A stretch of DNA of 64,000 bases, from the NCBI RefSeq assembly GCF_002929745.1, contig NZ_PJIQ01000001.1, positions 422,850 to 486,849 on the forward strand, in the 5' to 3' direction. A model generated the notes under the pieces. It made no database searches. It was not told the DNA's origin and saw nothing but the letters and a program-made list of their open reading frames with translations. The DNA is from Arthrobacter sp. B1805. Lineage in GTDB: Bacteria; Actinomycetota; Actinomycetes; Actinomycetales; Micrococcaceae. The position numbers were made by a program, and so were the translations under genes. Positions 27,291 through 35,866 of this stretch are shown here, in pieces. Positions within the stretch are counted from its first letter, which is position 1. The number at the start of each line of letters is the position of its first letter.

Positions 27291-27898
27291 CGGGGTTGCT
27301 GGTGTCGTTCCTCCTGGCGTGCGCAGCGAGCGTTCTCGACGCTCGATCCGCGGGCGTGAAGCGCCACGCTGTGAGACCGAGGAGCGCGGTCACTCAGCGT
27401 GGCGTCCGTGAGGCGCCGCTCATTCTCGACCTCCTGGGCGCTCTCCTCACTGGCGGCGCGTCGGTCGAGCACGCGTTGTCCGTCGTCGCGGCGTCCTGTG
27501 ATCCCACTATGGGCTTCCTACTGCAGAGAGTTCATGCAGCCAGGTTGCTCGGTGCGTCCTGGAACGCGGCTTGGGACGCGGGACTGGACGCACATCATCA
27601 CCGTCTCCCACAGCGGCGGCGCGGACTTCCCAGAATGATCGCGCTGACGGACCAGGCAGTGCGAAGCGCCGAAGAAGTGCGGGAGGGTCTGCGCTTCGCG
27701 ACGTCCACGGGTGCACCTTCCGCGGCGCTCCTGCACGCTCACGCGGCCCAGTTGAGACGGCGACATAACCGGGAGATGGAGAGGAAAGCAGCGGCACTCG
27801 GAGTGCAGCTCGTCCTGCCACTCGGACTGTGCTCACTGCCGGCCTTCATCTGCCTGGGAGTCGTGCCTGTTGTTCTGGGGCTCCTTCCTGCCCTGTAG
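27287..27898 (+). CDS. tadC: Tad pilus platform protein, TadC-like
   Basis: A 203-residue second GspF-type platform protein, shorter than typical TadC (about 300). One N-terminal segment (GLLVSFLLACAASVLDA), a single F-domain-like region (LILDLLGALLTGGASVEHALSVVA), and two C-terminal hydrophobic segments (VLPLGLCSLPAFICLGVVPVVLGLLPAL). GTG 27287 overlaps the tadB stop. The motif EMERKAAALGVQLVLPLGLC before the last segments is typical of TadC. A 264-base gap with a possible promoter follows. Confidence 0.85.
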   Translation: MTGLLVSFLLACAASVLDARSAGVKRHAVRPRSAVTQRGVREAPLILDLLGALLTGGASVEHALSVVAASCDPTMGFLLQRVHAARLLGASWNAAWDAGLDAHHHRLPQRRRGLPRMIALTDQAVRSAEEVREGLRFATSTGAPSAALLHAHAAQLRRRHNREMERKAAALGVQLVLPLGLCSLPAFICLGVVPVVLGLLPAL

Positions 27899-28091
27899 CA
27901 CCGGCGTTACGGGCACCGGCGTCGAGGTGGAGTCCGCTACTCCCACGTGCCCTGTGCTGGTACGGGAACCAGCCGGATCCTGCTGCCGATGCCCGCGTAG
28001 ACGCTAGATGCGGGGACACGCCTGAACGGTCGGCTCCAGTTGTCCACTTAGCCCGCCCCGGCAGTCCGTGTCCGGCGCTGCTTCGCCAGAG

Positions 28092-28119
28092 TTGTTGCAG
28101 CGATAGCCGTCGCTACTAG
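28092..28119 (+). promoter_or_regulatory. Possible promoter for the pilin gene
   Basis: TTGTTG (28092-28097) and TACTAG (28114-28119), 16 bases apart, in the 264-base gap between tadC and the DUF4244 gene. Nothing else gene-like is visible in this gap. Weak consensus match. Confidence 0.3.
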
Positions 28120-28124
28120 CGGAA

Positions 28125-28144
28125 CGCGGGGAAGATACCCCGCG
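28125..28144 (+). promoter_or_regulatory. Hairpin in the pilin mRNA leader
   Basis: CGCGGGG-aagata-CCCCGCG, a perfect 7-bp GC stem ending 18 bases before the DUF4244 start and close to the ribosome site (GGGAG at about 28152). It could stabilise the mRNA 5' end or modulate translation. Confidence 0.4.
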
Positions 28145-28162
28145 TCGATCGAGGGAGACTCC

Positions 28163-28750
28163 ATGTCTATTGGAACGCAGCCGACAACGAAGAATGGCTC
28201 GGCATTCCGGGTTCAGTGCACACGGCAGGGCATTGACGAGTACCCGCCTGACAGTGCTTCGCCCGAGCAGACGCAGTGCACCCGCCTACGCGTTCTCGCG
28301 TCCGGCGGCCCGCGCAGCAGGAAGCTGTTGCAGCCGACGCCTGCGTCCGGTGAGCAGGATACGGATTCGCCAGCAGGCGAGCACGAGGCACAGGGCGGGC
28401 AAGTCGAGCCACGCATGCGATCCGTGGAGTCCGGTCCCATCGGACAGCGGCAGTGGGGTGGCTTCTTCGCGGGCTCACAGGACGGAGCGCCGGGTGCTGC
28501 GAACGGGGCGAGCGGCGATGACCGGGAGACCCGCCGGCGCGACGCACGACGGGAGAGAGCCATTGCACGGACAGTACGACGTCGTCGGGCTGGAGTGCTG
28601 GACCGGGAGGCAGGAATGGCAACTGCCGAGTACGCCATCGCGACGCTTGCCGCGGTAGGTTTCGCCGCGCTTCTTGTAGCTGTCCTGTCCAGCGGTGAGA
28701 TCAAAGGACTCCTGATGTCCCTGATCACGTCCGCACTGAATTTCGGCTAG
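28163..28750 (+). CDS. DUF4244 Flp-type pilin with a very long leader
   Basis: A 195-residue protein whose C-terminal 44 residues are a Flp/DUF4244 pilin. The site EAG|MATAEYAIATLAAVG fits the prepilin rule (cleavage after Gly151, Glu at +5, Tyr at +6), followed by a hydrophobic helix (AAVGFAALLVAVLSS). The preceding 151 residues are hydrophilic and low-complexity, then very Arg-rich (RRRDARRERAIARTVRRRRAG); usual leaders are under about 40. ATG 28163 has a good GGGAG site; internal starts (ATG codon 85, GTG codon 145) are possible. No prepilin peptidase gene is in the window. Confidence 0.8.
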   Translation: MSIGTQPTTKNGSAFRVQCTRQGIDEYPPDSASPEQTQCTRLRVLASGGPRSRKLLQPTPASGEQDTDSPAGEHEAQGGQVEPRMRSVESGPIGQRQWGGFFAGSQDGAPGAANGASGDDRETRRRDARRERAIARTVRRRRAGVLDREAGMATAEYAIATLAAVGFAALLVAVLSSGEIKGLLMSLITSALNFG

Positions 28751-28842
28751 TGAGGAGCGACCAGGGCGGCTCGAAGCATCGACCGGGTATTCCTGGCCCT
28801 ACGGAGAGGCGCTGCCACTCCAGCAGGCTGGGCCGAGCGTCC

Positions 28843-29214
28843 ATGCAGTTCGAGCCACCAGTCGTAGCCGACGGACATCAGCGAGGATCGGTGACCGCAG
28901 AGGTTGCGGTCGTGCTTCCCGCCCTGGTCGCGCTCCTTGCGCTCCTGCTGGGAACAGCTCACGTGGGCACGGTTCAGCTGCGGATTGAAGAAGCGGCTCG
29001 TGCCGGAGCGCGGGAAGCGATGCGGGGCGAGAGCGATCAGTCCGTGGAGCAGACGGTCCGCCGATTGGCCGGGAAAAATGCGACGACGACGGTAGGGGGC
29101 GGGACAGAGTGGACCACCATCGAAGTCCGGGCAAAGGTCGACGGACCGGTCGTGGACCTTCTGGGCCTCGAGTTGAGCGCGACAGCCACGGGGAAGGTCG
29201 AGCACAGTGGGTAG
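28843..29214 (+). CDS. TadE-like pseudopilin
   Basis: A 123-residue TadE-family minor pilin. The processing site QRG|SVTAEVAVVLPALVA (Gly15, Glu +5) precedes one membrane helix (VLPALVALLALLLGTAHVG). The soluble part shows EEAARAGAREAMRG, typical of TadE. ATG 28843 gives a normal 15-residue leader, which supports this start although the ribosome site is weak. A GTG at 28750 overlapping the DUF4244 stop is the alternative. It overlaps the next gene by eight bases. Confidence 0.8.
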   Translation: MQFEPPVVADGHQRGSVTAEVAVVLPALVALLALLLGTAHVGTVQLRIEEAARAGAREAMRGESDQSVEQTVRRLAGKNATTTVGGGTEWTTIEVRAKVDGPVVDLLGLELSATATGKVEHSG

Positions 29215-29668
29215 GCAGGCCCGTGCAACCAGCCTGCGACGACGACGATCTGTATCGCATGGCGCGCGACGCACACGCTGCGCGTCACGTAGCCGCCTCG
29301 GTCGCGGCACTCGTTCGGTGGCGGGTTCCGATCAGGGCGCGGGAACACTCCTGATGGCCGCTCTCGCGCTGCTGACACTACTATTGATCGCCGCGGCCGT
29401 CCTGCTGCTGCAGGCGGCATCGGCAGCATCGAAGGCAGCTACAGCAGCGGACCTGGCAGCACTGGCTGCTGCTGATGTTGCCCGGGGTCTGTCTGCTGGT
29501 GACCCCTGCTCGGTCGCCGGATCGGTCGCGCAACGGCAAGGAGCTGCCCTGCGTGATTGCTCGATAGGAGCAACTGGGGCCGGAACGGCGCAGATTCGCG
29601 TGTCTGTCCCTGTGGAAGGGCTTTTGCCGGACGCGGTCGGAGCAGCGCGAGCGGGGCCTCCGCCGTGA
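29207..29668 (+). CDS. Rv3654c-family TadE/TadG-like protein
   Basis: A 153-residue protein of the helicase/secretion-neighbourhood TadE-like type (M. tuberculosis Rv3654c). An Arg-rich N-terminus is followed by one membrane helix (GAGTLLMAALALLTLLLIAAAVLLLQA) and an Ala-rich extracellular stretch, ADLAALAAADVARG. It lacks the Glu+5 prepilin site seen in TadE. Two cysteines (DPCSVAG, LRDCSIG) could pair. GTG 29207 overlaps the TadE stop, with GGAAGG nine bases upstream. It ends 164 bases before the convergent helicase gene; that gap shows nothing I can name. Confidence 0.8.
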   Translation: MGRQARATSLRRRRSVSHGARRTRCASRSRLGRGTRSVAGSDQGAGTLLMAALALLTLLLIAAAVLLLQAASAASKAATAADLAALAAADVARGLSAGDPCSVAGSVAQRQGAALRDCSIGATGAGTAQIRVSVPVEGLLPDAVGAARAGPPP

Positions 29669-29832
29669 GCCCAAGACAGCATCGAAGACCGCACGGAGTC
29701 GATGCGCCGGACACCTCGGGAAGGTTCCGCGGACTTCCCCGCGCGCGTCCTCGATCAGGTGCGCGAATTCGAGAAGGTGTTCGGATGGCTGGACGAGCTG
29801 CCGTGAGTGCGCACAGCGTGCGGACAGAAGGG

Positions 29833-32295
29833 TCAGGCCGCTGGTGCACCGCTCCTGGTTCCGTCAGTCCTGGTGGAGGTCGCCGGAGTCGTTCCAGTCG
29901 CACCCTGGACCGGGTCGACGGGCGGGTTCGCGTCGGCCGCGCCGCCGGGTGTCCCCGTACCGCCGGATCCCATGGCAATGCCGGCCTCCCTGAGGATCAG
30001 TGTCAGCACCGCAACTGCACCCCCTTTGCTCAGCGGGTTGTTCCGGTTCCCGCACTTGGGGGACTGCACGCAGGACGGGCAGCCCGACTCGCACTCGCAC
30101 GCTTCGATGGCATCCCGGGTTGCGGACAACCAGGTCCGTGCGGCCTCGAACCCTCGCTCGGCGAAACCGGCGCCGCCGGGATGACCGTCGTATACGAAGA
30201 TCGTCGGCAGGCCGGTGTCGGCATGCAGGGCGGTGGACACCCCGCCGATGTCCCACCGGTCACTCGAGGCGACGAGAGGCAGCAGTCCGATCGCTGCGTG
30301 CTCGGCGGCGTGCAGCGCTCCGGGCAGCTCCTCCGCGAGGATGCCCTCGGCCTCGAGCAACTCGGGGCTGATCTCGAACCAGACACTCTTGGTGAAGAGG
30401 TCGCGGGCCTCGAGTTCCAGGGGTTCCTCGCCGAGGACCTCGTTGGAGGAGAAGGCCTTGCGCTGGAAGGAGACCACCTGGGTGGTCACTTTCACATCGC
30501 CGAAGTTCGCGAGGACACCGCCCCACAGCTGGCTGACATCGCGGCCGATCACCTCGATCTGCGTGACGTCCCGCGCCTGCGTGTAGTAGTCCGGATGCGC
30601 GCGGGCAACCACCGCACAGTGGTCCTGCTCGTTGAGCTCCTGCACTACATAGGTGCGGCCCTGATGGACGTACACCGCCCCGGGATGTGCCTGGTAGTGA
30701 CTTTGGGGAGAGTCCATCGTGCCGAGGAGGGCGCCGGACTCCGCTTCCACGATGTTGATCGGTCCACCGCCGTCCGCTCGGAGGTTGACCATCGCCGCCG
30801 CGCTCTGCGGGTGCGTCCAGAACCACCCTGCAGGGCGGCGCCGGAGGAATCCCTGCTCACACAGGGTTGCGAGCAAGGATTCCGAGGTGGCGCCGAACAG
30901 ATCGAGGTCAGCGTCCGTCAGGGGTAGCTCGGCCGCGGCAGCGCACAGGTGCGGGCCGAGTACGTAGGGGTTGGAGGGATCGAAAACGGTGGCTTCCACT
31001 GCGAGGTCGAAGACCGCCTCGGGATGGTGCACCAGGTATGTGTCCAGGGGGTCGTCACTGGCGACGAACGCGGCGATGGCGTCCTGGCCCGAGCGACCGG
31101 CACGTCCGATCTGTTGCATCAGGGACGCGCGTGTTCCCGGCCACCCGGCCACCAGGACCGCATCGAGTCCGGAGATGTCGATACCGAGTTCGAGGGCGGA
31201 GGTGCTCGCTACCCCGAGCAACTCACCGCTGCGCAGATCCTTCTCGAGAGCGCGCCGTTCCTCCGGCAGGTACCCCGACCGGTAGGCCGCGATGCGGTGC
31301 GGGAGGCTCGGATGCACGTCCTCGAGCATGCGCCGGGATGTCTGTGCGATGCTTTCCGCCCCTCGCCTGGACTTGATGAAGGCGATCGTCCGCACATGGG
31401 AGGAGACCAGGTTGGCGAGGAGGTCCGATGTCTCGGCGATGACCGTCCGCCGGGTGGGAGCACCGTTCTCGCCCTTCATCCCGGTGAGCTGTGGCTCCCA
31501 GAAGGCGACCGTGGTGGATCCGTGCGGAGAGCTGTCCCGGTCGAAGGCACGCGCCGGAGCGCCGATGAGGCGCCCGAACGACGCTGCCGGTTCGGCCGAC
31601 GTCGCGGAGGCCCCGATGAACACCGGGTTCGCTTCATAGCTCGCGCAAATCCGGCGGAGCCGTCGCAGGAGATTGGCCACGTGAGACCCGAACACGCCCC
31701 GGTAACTATGTGCCTCGTCGATGATCACGTACTTGAGCCGGCGGAAGAACCGCGCCCACCAGGTGTGGTTGGGAAGAATGCCGTAATGGAGCATGTCCGG
31801 ATTCGCGAGAATGAGGTTGGCATGGTCCCGGATCCAGCGGCGGGAACCCGATTCGGTGTCGCCGTCGTACGTCTCTGCACGAACGGTAGGCAGCTTCAAG
31901 GCGGTGATCGCGGACAACTGATCCGCGGCAAGCGCCTTCGTAGGTGCCAGATAAAGGGCCACCGAGCCGTTCGGGGCCAACGTGGCGCGGTTCGTCAGCT
32001 CGCTGCGGTGGATCTCGTCGAGGACCGGCAGCTGGTAGCAGAGGGACTTCCCCGAGGCGGTGCCCGTCGCGATGATGGTGTGCGCTCCACCATGGGCGGA
32101 CGTGGCTCCCTCCACCTGATGGCGCCAGGGCTCACGGACACCCCGCGCGGCGAAGGCATCAATGACGTCAGGATGGGCCCACCCCGGCCAGGGGGCGTGC
32201 TCGGCATCGCGCGCCGGTATCTCGCGGACATGCAGCAGCTGCTCGGGGTCGGGTCCACCCCCGAGCACGGAGATCAATGAGTTCTGCGCAGCCAC
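29833..32295 (-). CDS. DEAH-box helicase with DUF1998 (MrfA/YprA-like)
   Basis: An 820-residue superfamily 2 helicase of the type that neighbours Tad loci in actinobacteria (Rv3649-like); B. subtilis MrfA acts in mitomycin-damage repair. Walker A is ATGTASGKSLCYQLP, the DEAH box IIDEAHSYRG, motif V/VI STSALELGIDISG and QQIGRAGRSGQ. The C-terminal DUF1998 domain has a four-Cys zinc site in CECESGCPSCVQSPKCGN. A Gly/Thr/Pro tail of about 45 residues ends the protein. The start is GTG 32295. Confidence 0.93.
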   Translation of the reverse strand: MAAQNSLISVLGGGPDPEQLLHVREIPARDAEHAPWPGWAHPDVIDAFAARGVREPWRHQVEGATSAHGGAHTIIATGTASGKSLCYQLPVLDEIHRSELTNRATLAPNGSVALYLAPTKALAADQLSAITALKLPTVRAETYDGDTESGSRRWIRDHANLILANPDMLHYGILPNHTWWARFFRRLKYVIIDEAHSYRGVFGSHVANLLRRLRRICASYEANPVFIGASATSAEPAASFGRLIGAPARAFDRDSSPHGSTTVAFWEPQLTGMKGENGAPTRRTVIAETSDLLANLVSSHVRTIAFIKSRRGAESIAQTSRRMLEDVHPSLPHRIAAYRSGYLPEERRALEKDLRSGELLGVASTSALELGIDISGLDAVLVAGWPGTRASLMQQIGRAGRSGQDAIAAFVASDDPLDTYLVHHPEAVFDLAVEATVFDPSNPYVLGPHLCAAAAELPLTDADLDLFGATSESLLATLCEQGFLRRRPAGWFWTHPQSAAAMVNLRADGGGPINIVEAESGALLGTMDSPQSHYQAHPGAVYVHQGRTYVVQELNEQDHCAVVARAHPDYYTQARDVTQIEVIGRDVSQLWGGVLANFGDVKVTTQVVSFQRKAFSSNEVLGEEPLELEARDLFTKSVWFEISPELLEAEGILAEELPGALHAAEHAAIGLLPLVASSDRWDIGGVSTALHADTGLPTIFVYDGHPGGAGFAERGFEAARTWLSATRDAIEACECESGCPSCVQSPKCGNRNNPLSKGGAVAVLTLILREAGIAMGSGGTGTPGGAADANPPVDPVQGATGTTPATSTRTDGTRSGAPAA

Positions 32296-32343
32296 CCGGC
32301 AATTGTCCCATCGGGCCGAGCGAAGGGACTCGGGTAACCGTTC

Positions 32344-32994
32344 TTATCCTCTGATAACGAACACGTCGGCGAGGTGCCGCCACCCGAGGAACTCGTAGAG
32401 CGCCCGTCCGTCCGCGGACGCCATGAGCAGTCCGGTGGTGACGTCGTCCTCCAGCACCCCTGCGGTCAGGGCTCGCATGACGTAGCTGCCCAATCCTCTG
32501 CGCCGGAAACCCTCCTCGGTCACGATGCGGTCGTAGACCGCGAAATCGCCGACCACGGACACGGAACCGCGCGCTGCCAGGAGCCCGTCGGCGTGCACCG
32601 TAACGCGGCGGCAGGTACCTTCACTGGAGCGTTCGAGGGTGAAGCCGTCGCCCGGCGCGCGCGGGTCCTCGACGTCCTGCCCGTGCATGTCGACGCTCAT
32701 CAGGGACTGCTGGCGGTCCGTCACGCGCATGCGGAGCGGGGCTGCCGCGTCCAACAGATCCTGCGCCCGGTTCGTGACAACGGTCAGCACGCGCGTCGGG
32801 TCCTGCTTCGTCTCCCGCGCCAGTTCCAGGAACTGGTCGGTGTCGGGCTCGAAGAGGAAGTGCTCCGTCTGGTTCTGCTGATCGGTCAGGAGAACGGAGG
32901 TGGTGCGGCCGTCGTCGTGCGGCTCGTAACCCCGACATGCGGTCCATCCGGCTATCCAGGTCTGGAGAAGTTCGTTGTCTGCAGATGCGCCCAT
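32344..32994 (-). CDS. GNAT family N-acetyltransferase
   Basis: A 216-residue protein with a C-terminal GNAT fold. The acetyl-CoA pyrophosphate loop is EEGFRRRGLGSYVMRAL, and ALYEFLGWRHLADVFVIRG is the usual final strand-helix-strand. The N-terminal 80 residues (DQQNQTEHFLFEPDTDQF) are not familiar. The substrate is unknown. Lies 48 bases upstream of the helicase on the same strand, so may share its transcript's start region. Confidence 0.85.
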   Translation of the reverse strand: MGASADNELLQTWIAGWTACRGYEPHDDGRTTSVLLTDQQNQTEHFLFEPDTDQFLELARETKQDPTRVLTVVTNRAQDLLDAAAPLRMRVTDRQQSLMSVDMHGQDVEDPRAPGDGFTLERSSEGTCRRVTVHADGLLAARGSVSVVGDFAVYDRIVTEEGFRRRGLGSYVMRALTAGVLEDDVTTGLLMASADGRALYEFLGWRHLADVFVIRG

Positions 32995-33079
32995 GTGCTG
33001 AACGATAGTTCTCGCCGGCCGACAAGCACAGGCGACGCCACGACAGTGACCGATTGCGACGCCCAGTAGGCTTTAAGCC

Positions 33080-34006
33080 GTGTCGATGAACCGTATTGCC
33101 CTCTTCTACGCCTTTGCACCACTGCCTGATCCCGAGGCTATCCGGCTGTGGCAGCGCGCCCTCTGCGAGAAGTGGGGGCTGCGCGGCAGGATCATCGTCT
33201 CGAAAGACGGCATCAACGGGACCGTCGGCGGCGAGATCGGTGCGGTGAAGCAGTACGTCAGGACCACGCGCGAGTACCCGGCCTTCAGGGGGATCGAGAT
33301 CAAGTGGTCGGAGGGTGGCGCCGACGACTTCCCCCGGTTGAGCGTCAAAGTACGCGACGAAATCGTCTCTTTCGGTGCTCCCGGCGAGCTGAAGGTCGAT
33401 GAGACGGGGGTGGTGGGCGGCGGGACACACCTTGCACCCGAGGAGGTACATGCACTTGTCGACGCCAAGCGCGCCGCAGGGCAGGAGGTGATCTTCTTCG
33501 ACGGACGCAACGCCCTCGAGGCACAGATCGGACGCTTCAAGGGAGCCGTCGTCCCCGATGTCCAAACCACCCACGACTTCGTCCGTGAGCTGGACTCGGG
33601 CAAGTACGACGACCTCAAGGACAAGCCCGTCGTCACGTACTGCACGGGTGGCATCCGCTGCGAGGTGCTCTCCAGCCTGATGATCAACCGAGGCTTCCAG
33701 GAGGTCTACCAGCTCGACGGCGGCATCGTCCGCTACGGCGAGAAGTACCGTGACGGCGGACTGTGGGAAGGCTCGCTCTACGTCTTCGACAAGCGCATGC
33801 ACCTCGAGTTCAGCGACGACGCCGTCACGATCGGCGCGTGCGTGCGCTGCCAGGCGCCGACGAACAAGTTCGAGAACTGCTCCAATCCCACCTGCCGCAA
33901 CCTCACCCTCTACTGTGCAGGGTGCGCGGCGGATCCCGCGACCCTGCGTTGCCCCCAGGGTTGCGAGTCGGACGAGGCCGAGGCCACGGCGGCGGGCGCA
34001 GCTTGA
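33080..34006 (+). CDS. trhO: tRNA uridine(34) hydroxylase TrhO (rhodanese domain)
   Basis: A 308-residue TrhO/YceA (UPF0176) protein, which makes 5-hydroxyuridine at the tRNA wobble position using oxygen. The N-terminal acylphosphatase-like part holds [16 protein letters not shown]. The rhodanese part holds [15 protein letters not shown] and the catalytic Cys188 in [15 protein letters not shown] Cys-rich tail ([21 protein letters not shown]) probably binds zinc. GTG 33080 or ATG 33086. The stop overlaps the TTG start of the methyltransferase gene. Confidence 0.93.
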   Translation: MSMNRIALFYAFAPLPDPEAIRLWQRALCEKWGLRGRIIVSKDGINGTVGGEIGAVKQYVRTTREYPAFRGIEIKWSEGGADDFPRLSVKVRDEIVSFGAPGELKVDETGVVGGGTHLAPEEVHALVDAKRAAGQEVIFFDGRNALEAQIGRFKGAVVPDVQTTHDFVRELDSGKYDDLKDKPVVTYCTGGIRCEVLSSLMINRGFQEVYQLDGGIVRYGEKYRDGGLWEGSLYVFDKRMHLEFSDDAVTIGACVRCQAPTNKFENCSNPTCRNLTLYCAGCAADPATLRCPQGCESDEAEATAAGAA

Positions 34007-35745
34007 TACGCGACACTGCAAGCGTCCACGAGGGATTCGACGATGACGTCCCCTCGGCGCCGTCGAGCCGGGACCTGGCCGCGCTCACGGCGCTCGCAGC
34101 CGATCTGTCCAGGCTCCAGTACACGGTCGACGGCGTCGAGGACCTCCTCGGCGCGCAGGCCTATGCCGCCCTCGGCAGGGGACAGTTCGTCCCGGCGCTG
34201 CTGCGCGCACAGCAGCGCCACCGGGGGCCCGACGGCGTCCGGGCCGCGCCGGTCCTGCTCTGGCTCCTGGGGGAGCCGGTCGCCGAGGCGGACCTCGGCG
34301 ACGCCTTTCCCACCGTCGGAGTCCGGGGCCTCGAGCACCTGCGACTCATCGAACAGGCTGCGCCCTCGGTCGAATACGCGACGGCGCCGGCGGCCGAGCC
34401 GGTAGCCGCGACAGCACCAGCGCCTGCACCGGCAGTCGGGCCGACGACAGCACCGGCAGCCGAGGCGAGCGAATCCGCAACCGCACCACTGTGGCGGGCA
34501 GCGGTCGAGCTGCGCCCGTACGGCTCCGACGTCGGCGGGAACCTCTGGGTCGCCAGCGACCTCGGGGCGGAGCAGCGGCCCGGACCGCTGCGCCACGACC
34601 ACGTCCTGGGCATCGGTGGTGCGTCACTGACCCTCGCTCAAACCGTCATGAGGACACCCGTCGGCCGTGCCCTCGACCTCGGTACGGGGTGCGGTATCCA
34701 GGTGTTCCACCTCCTGCCGCACGCCAACCACGTGACAGCGACGGACATCTCGGATCGGGCGCTGGCCTTCACCCGCTTCAACCTCCTCCTGAACGCGCCC
34801 GCACTCGGCATCAACCCCTTGCGCCTCGACGACCGCGTCAGCCTCCGCCTGGGCAGTCTGCTGGAGCCGGTCGCGGGCGAGGAGTTCGACCTCGTGGTGT
34901 CCAATCCTCCCTTCGTGATCACCCTGCGCTCGGAAATGCGCGACGAGGCCTATACCTACAGGGACGGTGGGTTGGCCGGGGACGCCATCGTCGAGACACT
35001 GATCCGCGAACTGCCGACGGTGCTCGCTCCCGGCGCCGCTGCCCAGCTGCTCGGCAACTGGGAGATCACCGAGGGTACGCCCTGGGACCGCCGCGTCCGC
35101 TCCTTCGTGCCGCCCGGAGTCGATGCCTGGATCATCCAGCGCGAACAGTTGTCGCCGGTGCAGTACGCGGAGACGTGGCTGCGGGACGCCGCCGAGAACC
35201 GTGACCGCGCAGCCTACCTCGACAGTTTCGCCGCCTACCTCGAGGATTTCGCCTCGCGCGATGTCGAGGGCGTCGGCTTCGGCTCGGTATGGCTGCGCAG
35301 GCCGGCCACATCACGCGACCTCGTCCGGGTGACGTTCGAGGAGATCACGCACGACATCGAACAGCCCGTCGGCCCGCACCTGGCCGCCGCCGTCGAACGC
35401 AGTGACTGGCTCGCCGCGCATACGGAACAGGCCGCTTCGGGCGTCGGCATCGCGGAGGAGTTCCTCCTCGTCGCGGACGACGTCACCGAGGAACGCCACC
35501 AGCGGCCCGGGGCCGAACATCCGGGCGTCATCCTCCTGCGGCAGGGAGCCGGGCTCCGGCGTACGACCCTGCTGAGCACCGAACTCGCCGGCTTCGTCTC
35601 GGCATGTGACGGTGACCTCACTGCCGGCCAGATCGCCGGCGCCCTCGCGATGCTGCTGCAGCGGCCGGACGCCGCGTTCACGTCGGAGTTGCTGGTCGAT
35701 GTCGAGCAGCTGATCCGTGAAGGGTTCCTGATTCCGGCCCCCTGA
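34003..35745 (+). CDS. Class I SAM-dependent methyltransferase with N-terminal DUF7059-like domain
   Basis: A protein of about 580 residues. The N-terminal helical domain (about 20-115) is followed by an Ala/Pro/Thr-rich linker of about 35 residues. The methyltransferase domain has [19 protein letters not shown] (SAM motif I), [16 protein letters not shown] and VVSNPPFVI. The NPPF motif indicates methylation of an amide or exocyclic nitrogen, as in HemK/PrmC or RlmG-type enzymes. A C-terminal domain of about 200 residues resembles none I can name. TTG 34003 (coupled, TTGA) is the best start. Confidence 0.82.
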   Translation: MIRDTASVHEGFDDDVPSAPSSRDLAALTALAADLSRLQYTVDGVEDLLGAQAYAALGRGQFVPALLRAQQRHRGPDGVRAAPVLLWLLGEPVAEADLGDAFPTVGVRGLEHLRLIEQAAPSVEYATAPAAEPVAATAPAPAPAVGPTTAPAAEASESATAPLWRAAVELRPYGSDVGGNLWVASDLGAEQRPGPLRHDHVLGIGGASLTLAQTVMRTPVGRALDLGTGCGIQVFHLLPHANHVTATDISDRALAFTRFNLLLNAPALGINPLRLDDRVSLRLGSLLEPVAGEEFDLVVSNPPFVITLRSEMRDEAYTYRDGGLAGDAIVETLIRELPTVLAPGAAAQLLGNWEITEGTPWDRRVRSFVPPGVDAWIIQREQLSPVQYAETWLRDAAENRDRAAYLDSFAAYLEDFASRDVEGVGFGSVWLRRPATSRDLVRVTFEEITHDIEQPVGPHLAAAVERSDWLAAHTEQAASGVGIAEEFLLVADDVTEERHQRPGAEHPGVILLRQGAGLRRTTLLSTELAGFVSACDGDLTAGQIAGALAMLLQRPDAAFTSELLVDVEQLIREGFLIPAP

Positions 35746-35866
35746 AACCAGCGGTTACCCTTGTGTCGGTACGCATGACGCATACTGTGAGGGAGCCCCG
35801 GCAGCGGGATCCTGACCGGACACCTAAGAGTTGCAGCGGCATCGCCCCCGTATATATAGGAGAGAA

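Noticed and set aside
33763-34002. Upstream extension of the methyltransferase frame inside trhO
   Set aside because: It overlaps 240 coding bases of trhO in another frame; the TTG at the trhO stop is a better start.
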